Part shown: positions 19,273 to 20,912 of the stretch, piece by piece
Layout: the number at the start of each line of letters is the position of its first letter
Numbering within the stretch: position 1 is the first letter of the stretch
Assembly: GCF_000003605.2 (NCBI RefSeq)
Contig: NW_003151254.1
Coordinates: forward strand, 290,152-311,063
DNA: 20,912 bases
Direction: 5' to 3'
Origin: Saccoglossus kowalevskii
Taxonomy: Eukaryota > Hemichordata > Enteropneusta > Harrimaniidae
Notes under the pieces: generated by a model
Told to the model about the DNA's origin: nothing
What the model saw: only the letters and a program-made list of their open reading frames with translations
The model's database searches: none
Translations under genes and position numbers: made by a program

Positions 19273-19744
19273 AGGCTGTCGGTTGCTTACTTTTCAGTGT
19301 AGCGATACTCTACGGGCAATCTTTCTGTACATTATATTTTGCCCACTTGAATAAACCATTAATAGAAAATTGCTAGTATATTTTTATTTACAAAAGAAAT
19401 TCCACAGCATTTTACAAGTTTTGTCATTACATTGAATATTTTGTTCACTTCCAACAAATGTGTACACTTCCTGATACCATGACATCTTCGCCACCCAAGG
19501 TTTGTTTATTCAGTCATCGCTTCAATTTTACATCAAACACTGAGCATAATTATCTAGAATGGAAGCAAAAAAATAGGTAAGCCGTAATGATTAGAACACT
19601 GTAAACAGCTATAGTAAACAATGCAAACTGATTTGTGTTTCAAATAAAAAATATTTTATTCCAGTCCAAATCAGCTCAACTACTTTAATAAAGAGTTATT
19701 GTATAATGTACAAAATGTTGATACATTTTGATGAATATTTACAG

Positions 19745-20012
19745 CTACGGCTTCAATATCGTAGACGATTTTGACCCGGTCGTCAACAAAACATCACCCG
19801 TCTCCAGGGCAAGCGACTGGAAAAAGACACCGGTGTTCGGTCGAACCGGTGGAAACAAAATCGTCACTCCTAGAATAACTACGCAAAATAACGATCTAAA
19901 TTCGAACCATTCGAGCCACAATATAAACATAAAAAAAATGACTTTCGTTGCATTTGACAATGATAAACTTACCGAAAAGTCGTGTTTTTCTCGGTCGCTA
20001 ATGTCGGTATAA
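19745..20012 (+). CDS. Exon-like frame inside the transposon, plus strand (partial)
   Basis: A splice acceptor (GAATATTTACAG) ends at 19744. The frame after it stays open for 88 codons to TAA at 20010-20012, with first residues YGFNIVDDFDPVV and an interior SDWKKTPVFGRTGGNKIV. Codon third positions are mostly C or T in the first half, unlike the AT-rich host flanks, which favours real or recently real coding. The second half (polar, asparagine-rich) is less convincing, and it overlaps the antisense first-exon candidate at 19973-20020. No catalytic motif or known domain is visible. It could be a terminal exon of a transposase relative, a captured host exon, or an antisense shadow of a minus-strand gene. 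Confidence 0.3.
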
Positions 20013-20020
20013 TCTGCCAT
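19745..20020 (-). CDS. Two-exon candidate mini-gene inside the transposon, minus strand
   Basis: From ATG at 20020 the minus strand reads MADYTDISDREKHDFS and then meets a consensus splice donor, GTAAGT, at 19972-19967. An acceptor, TCTTTTTCCAG, ends at 19817. Joining them keeps phase 0 and continues SLALETGDVLLTTGSKSSTI to a TAG at 19745-19747. The unspliced frame is also open, but the would-be intron encodes a phenylalanine-rich, AT-driven stretch. ATTAAA lies downstream on this strand (19684-19689). Upstream are TCTATAG (20080-20074) and a CRE. The product would be about 39 residues with no recognised domain. It overlaps the plus-strand frame almost fully, and at most one of the two is likely real. 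Confidence 0.28.
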   Translation of the reverse strand: MADYTDISDREKHDFSVSLSLSNATKVIFFMFILWLEWFEFRSLFCVVILGVTILFPPVRPNTGVFFQSLALETGDVLLTTGSKSSTILKP

Positions 20021-20056
20021 TTTATTTGAGTGTGTTTACCACCTGACTCTGCCCGG

Positions 20057-20064
20057 TGACGTCA
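20057..20064. promoter_or_regulatory. Perfect CRE palindrome TGACGTCA
   Basis: The full cAMP-response octamer lies 37 bp upstream of the minus-strand ATG at 20020, inside the transposon. It may be part of the element's promoter. Evidence is motif-level only. Confidence 0.35.
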
Positions 20065-20137
20065 TCATGTGCGCTATAGAAGGAGGTCTGTGATTCGTTG
20101 ACTAAAATCGTCGATAGTGGGTCTCGTTGAAATCTCG

Positions 20138-20308
20138 TTACATAGACATCGGGTCAGATGTATGTAGGGCGGAATTTAAAAAAATCACAAAATCAATATA
20201 ATAAAATAAAAAGTCATTAATAACAAAGTAATAAAATATAAAATTAAAATAAGTTTATAGCCAAAATAATTAAAGCCCGTACACTACATCAGATTTTAAT
20301 CAGATTGG
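20138..20308 (-). repeat. Right terminal inverted repeat of the transposon
   Basis: It is the inverted partner of 19043-19219, ending AATCAGATTGG. It differs from the left arm by several substitutions and single-base indels in the A-rich middle. Confidence 0.85.
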
Positions 20309-20315
20309 AATTTTA

Positions 20316-20912
20316 CCAGAAATTTGTTCTTCTTTATATTGACTTTGGGATTTTATTTTAAGTTGGACAGTTTTGCATTTGAAAAGTACATTTGGATGAT
20401 GCACAAATGCTCCAAACACTGTTAATGATATTAATCTTAATATTGTTATAATAATTCAAGAATTTGTAATTTAATTAGTGAATTTTCAGTGTGATAATTG
20501 TAAACTGAATATAATAAAAATATGTCTCCCATAATGCATTGCACCTTAGTAACATGCTCAATATGAAATTTGAAGTTGGCTTGAAATTATTTATTATCTT
20601 GAGAATTCCAGGTTTCCAGATATAACTGACCTAAAAATGTATTGTTTTTTAAGGATTGTAATAAAAAGTATTGGCTTGAAGTTTACAGAGGTGTCTAAGG
20701 CAATTGCCTTCATGCCAAACGAGTTTTGTTTTTGACATTGCCTATTTTATTCCTGTATTTCTAAGGCAATGTTAAGCCAAACATAACTTATACCCAATCG
20801 GTAGGAAGATATCAATTGGAACTCTTTGACATTGTTTGATCATGTTTTGATTTCAGTATTTTATGAATTTTGGTCTTGAAATGGTCCTTTCAACTTTGAA
20901 TGATTTATGCAT
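20316..20912. other. Non-coding AT-rich stretch to the window end
   Basis: No supported gene is seen. TCCCATAATGCATTGCACC near 20527-20545 closely resembles the ZNF143 (SBS) site. A small repeat of CTAAGGCAAT occurs near 20695 and 20761. Confidence 0.4.

Larger units (their letters stand above)
19043..20308. mobile_element. 1.27-kb DNA transposon with long TIRs and 7-bp target-site duplication
   Basis: The ends are CCAATCTG...CAGATTGG, flanked on both sides by AATTTTA (19036-19042 and 20309-20315). The terminal inverted repeats run for about 170 bp (19043-19219 and 20138-20308) with scattered mismatches and small indels, and both include the phrase AATTCCGCCCTACATACATC. Weaker inverted similarity continues inward (AATCACAG...CC.CCTT.TATA). 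The interior is richer in CpG than the flanks and carries exon-like sequence on both strands. It is too short to encode a full transposase, so it is probably non-autonomous. The superfamily is unresolved: a 7-bp duplication with long TIRs is compatible with several (P-like, Dada, MULE-like), and the duplication could be read as 8 bp if one end base is missing. Confidence 0.85.

Noticed and set aside
1-20912. tRNA, rRNA or other structured RNA genes
   Set aside because: I looked for tRNA box A/B patterns and conserved rRNA phrases and saw none that I could support. A covariance-model scan would be decisive.

Overview
The window looks like AT-rich nuclear DNA from an invertebrate metazoan, and no complete protein-coding gene can be supported. 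Three things point away from a prokaryote: short exon-like open stretches behind splice acceptors, polyadenylation signals, and many short TIR elements with TA target sites. CpG-poor DNA, abundant MITEs and a dispersed repeat of a type I associate with bivalves make a mollusc or other lophotrochozoan my best guess. That is inference only.

Layout. Positions 1-9677 are mostly non-coding and AT-rich. They hold one plausible 3'-terminal coding exon (1448-1627) followed at once by AATAAA, a decayed and a near-intact MITE, a palindromic element (4714-4863), a diverged repeat (about 7500-8030), and some motif-level sites (an X-box, a nuclear-receptor half-site cluster). Positions 9678-14472 are one tandem minisatellite of about 137 copies of a 35-bp unit, with three sequence zones and nested higher-order duplications. 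It produces long open frames in all three forward frames, and I treat these as artefacts of the repeat. Positions 14473-17065 hold a cluster of 200-bp MITEs, one about 97% identical to the copy at 4069. Positions 17050-17350 look like a TATA-less promoter with a possible first exon. Positions 18219-18377 are a second plausible terminal exon. Positions 19043-20308 are a well-bounded 1.27-kb DNA transposon with TIRs of about 170 bp, a 7-bp target-site duplication, and exon-like sequence on both strands.

There is no operon or pathway to reconstruct. The window reads as intergenic or intronic DNA shaped by DNA transposons and tandem amplification, with pieces of perhaps two or three host genes at its edges. 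The items most worth follow-up are the 35-bp array (each unit has a conserved dyad and a forkhead-type motif), the MITE family sharing a TA|CTGT...ACAG|TA end structure, and the 19043-20308 transposon.
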